Source: Sipunculus nudus (lineage: Eukaryota; Annelida; Sipuncula; Golfingiida; Sipunculidae). Taken from it: a DNA stretch of 64,000 nucleotides. The DNA is taken from contig CM049307.1 in the NCBI GenBank assembly GCA_026874595.1, forward strand, positions 40,680,362 to 40,744,361, written 5' to 3'. Made by a program: the position numbers and the translations under genes. Shown one piece after another: positions 62,737-64,000 of this stretch (position 1 is the first letter of the stretch; each line of letters starts with the position of its first letter). The notes beneath the pieces are model-generated. The model was given only the letters and a program-made list of their open reading frames with translations, made no database searches and had not been told where the DNA came from.

Positions 62737-64000
62737 TAAGACATAAATTTTCTAATACACAAATATAATTTAAACCGTGCTCAATTTGAGTTGTTCATAC
62801 AATCCATGTTTTTCTCTTGGCTTTACCATTCAGCCTGACTGCTAACAAGTTCCTTGTTACCTGATCAAATATCACAAGTGTCCATATTCTGAGTCATTCT
62901 TTACTTATATTCAATATGAATCGGGGTAAACTTTTTCATCTTCATCCTACCTTTTTTGTCAATTGTACACCTGTGCTGTGGATCAGTGCTTCTGTTAGCA
63001 GTGCCTTCAGTTGTAAATAAAATTCCAAACCATCATAAAAAAGAAGGTACAATGTATCAAGTGGCTGTTGGCTGTCAGGTTGAAAGATGTAGCTTGATTG
63101 GTTATTTAGTAGGTTGGCAAAAAACTGTTACGGTGTTAGGCTTATCATGATAAGCGGTTTGGTATTTTCACTGGCATTCTGCAGGAGTGACATAAAACCA
63201 GTGATCATATCTTGTTATTTGGTTGACTTTTTGCCTGAAGAAACTGATGCATTGATGTTCGAGTCATAACATTAGTAAAGTAAAGATTGGTCCCAGTGGG
63301 AGTCATGTACGAAAATTAAATATTTTTTCTTAATCCATTGTTATATGGTGGCTTTTGAAAACTGCTCACAGCAGTGTGTGATATACAGGAGTAATGAGCT
63401 GCTGAAAATAACAAGTGTCAAAATTTTGAATTTGAGAAAATAAAAGGTCATGGGCTTAAATTAATTTGCACATACCATCCATGGTCCTGTAGTTAAATGT
63501 GTTATCATATATATGTTCTGTTTTTCTCATGTTCTGCTTGAGACTTCCAAAGCGTAGAGCAGATGTAACCAGGGCCGGTTAAAATGGTGACCAGTAGTAG
63601 CAGGGGGTTTATGAGGAATGAAGATGTGAGGATATACTGTCAAATAACTAAAATAGATGGTAAAAATATATTCATATACAGTATTGGTAGATCTATTGAT
63701 ATTCTGAGATACTATTTGTGCAAATGTTTTGACGGTCGGGGAAAATTCAGGGTGGGGTTCATGACTTCTTATACTTTTATAGGGGGTTCTAAGATTATTG
63801 ATAATATAGACAGAAGAAAAGACAAGTGTTTAACACCATAATTATCAGAAATGAGAATGGGCTAATATTGAATATACCAACAGCAACAAATGCACACACC
63901 TGTTGCATAATAGGGGGGTATCATAATTGTCGCTGATCTCTGTATTTTCATGTGCTTGTAAATATCTAATCTATTCTAAAGAAGTATTATAATTTTACAC
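62737..64000. other. Right flank, no gene seen
   Basis: An open frame of 85 codons at 63584-63841 shows no recognisable motif. AATAAA at 63016-63021 could serve the gene upstream. Confidence 0.45.

Overview
The window looks like nuclear DNA of a bivalve mollusc. It is AT-rich, with short exons separated by large introns bounded by GT-AG. It carries many non-autonomous mobile elements containing (TCCG)n microsatellites and tandem core repeats, a type well known from bivalve genomes. I cannot name the species. Two genes are supported, both on the + strand. No tRNA, rRNA, CRISPR array or bacterial feature was seen.

Left part (1-16.8 kb). An incomplete gene for a Ly6/uPAR-type (LU, three-finger) protein has two visible exons, 3903-4037 and 9913-10130. 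Their intron phases match (phase 1 to phase 1). Together they give ten cysteines, a terminal CN motif and a GPI-anchor-like hydrophobic tail. No separate signal-peptide exon was found. The end of the first visible exon, including its splice donor, has been amplified into a ~73-bp minisatellite running into the intron. A Helitron/Helentron-like element (4352-6237) with 180-bp core repeats later split that array, and it carries a second nested insertion of its own. The rest of this part is intergenic sequence with MITE-like repeats.

Main part (16.87-61.96 kb). One gene of 19 coding exons encodes a DUF4795-family protein of about 977 residues, best matched to QRICH2/C16orf96. Family knowledge points to a sperm flagellum/cilium role. 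The N-terminus carries the family motif around VGAVNFNVLHGLLH. Coiled-coil segments follow, then the DUF4795 core with a CxxC pair, and a basic Pro/Arg/Ser-rich tail. Introns 1-11 are almost all phase 0, introns 12-17 are all phase 2 and intron 18 is phase 0, so the gene falls into two modules. A TATA box and a possible RFX X-box half-site lie upstream of the start.

Introns. They hold at least three architecturally similar families of Helentron-associated elements. Family A is the one in the Ly6 intron, family B has four copies and family C one. All have subterminal inverted repeats, a 3' hairpin and tandem cores. There are also three MITE-like families: D with four copies, E with two and F with two. 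Copies in different places allow comparisons: the intergenic copy of family E has about 16 CpGs and the QRICH2 intronic copy has none. This fits gene-body methylation of the QRICH2 unit.

Most notable signals: (i) tandem repeats that include splice sites at three exons in two genes (Ly6 exon donor, QRICH2 exon 2 donor with an in-frame second donor 45 bp on, QRICH2 exon 5 acceptor); (ii) the CpG contrast across the QRICH2 start; (iii) the shared three-part architecture of the mobile elements; (iv) a phase-compatible, CpG-retaining candidate cassette exon at 35086-35307.
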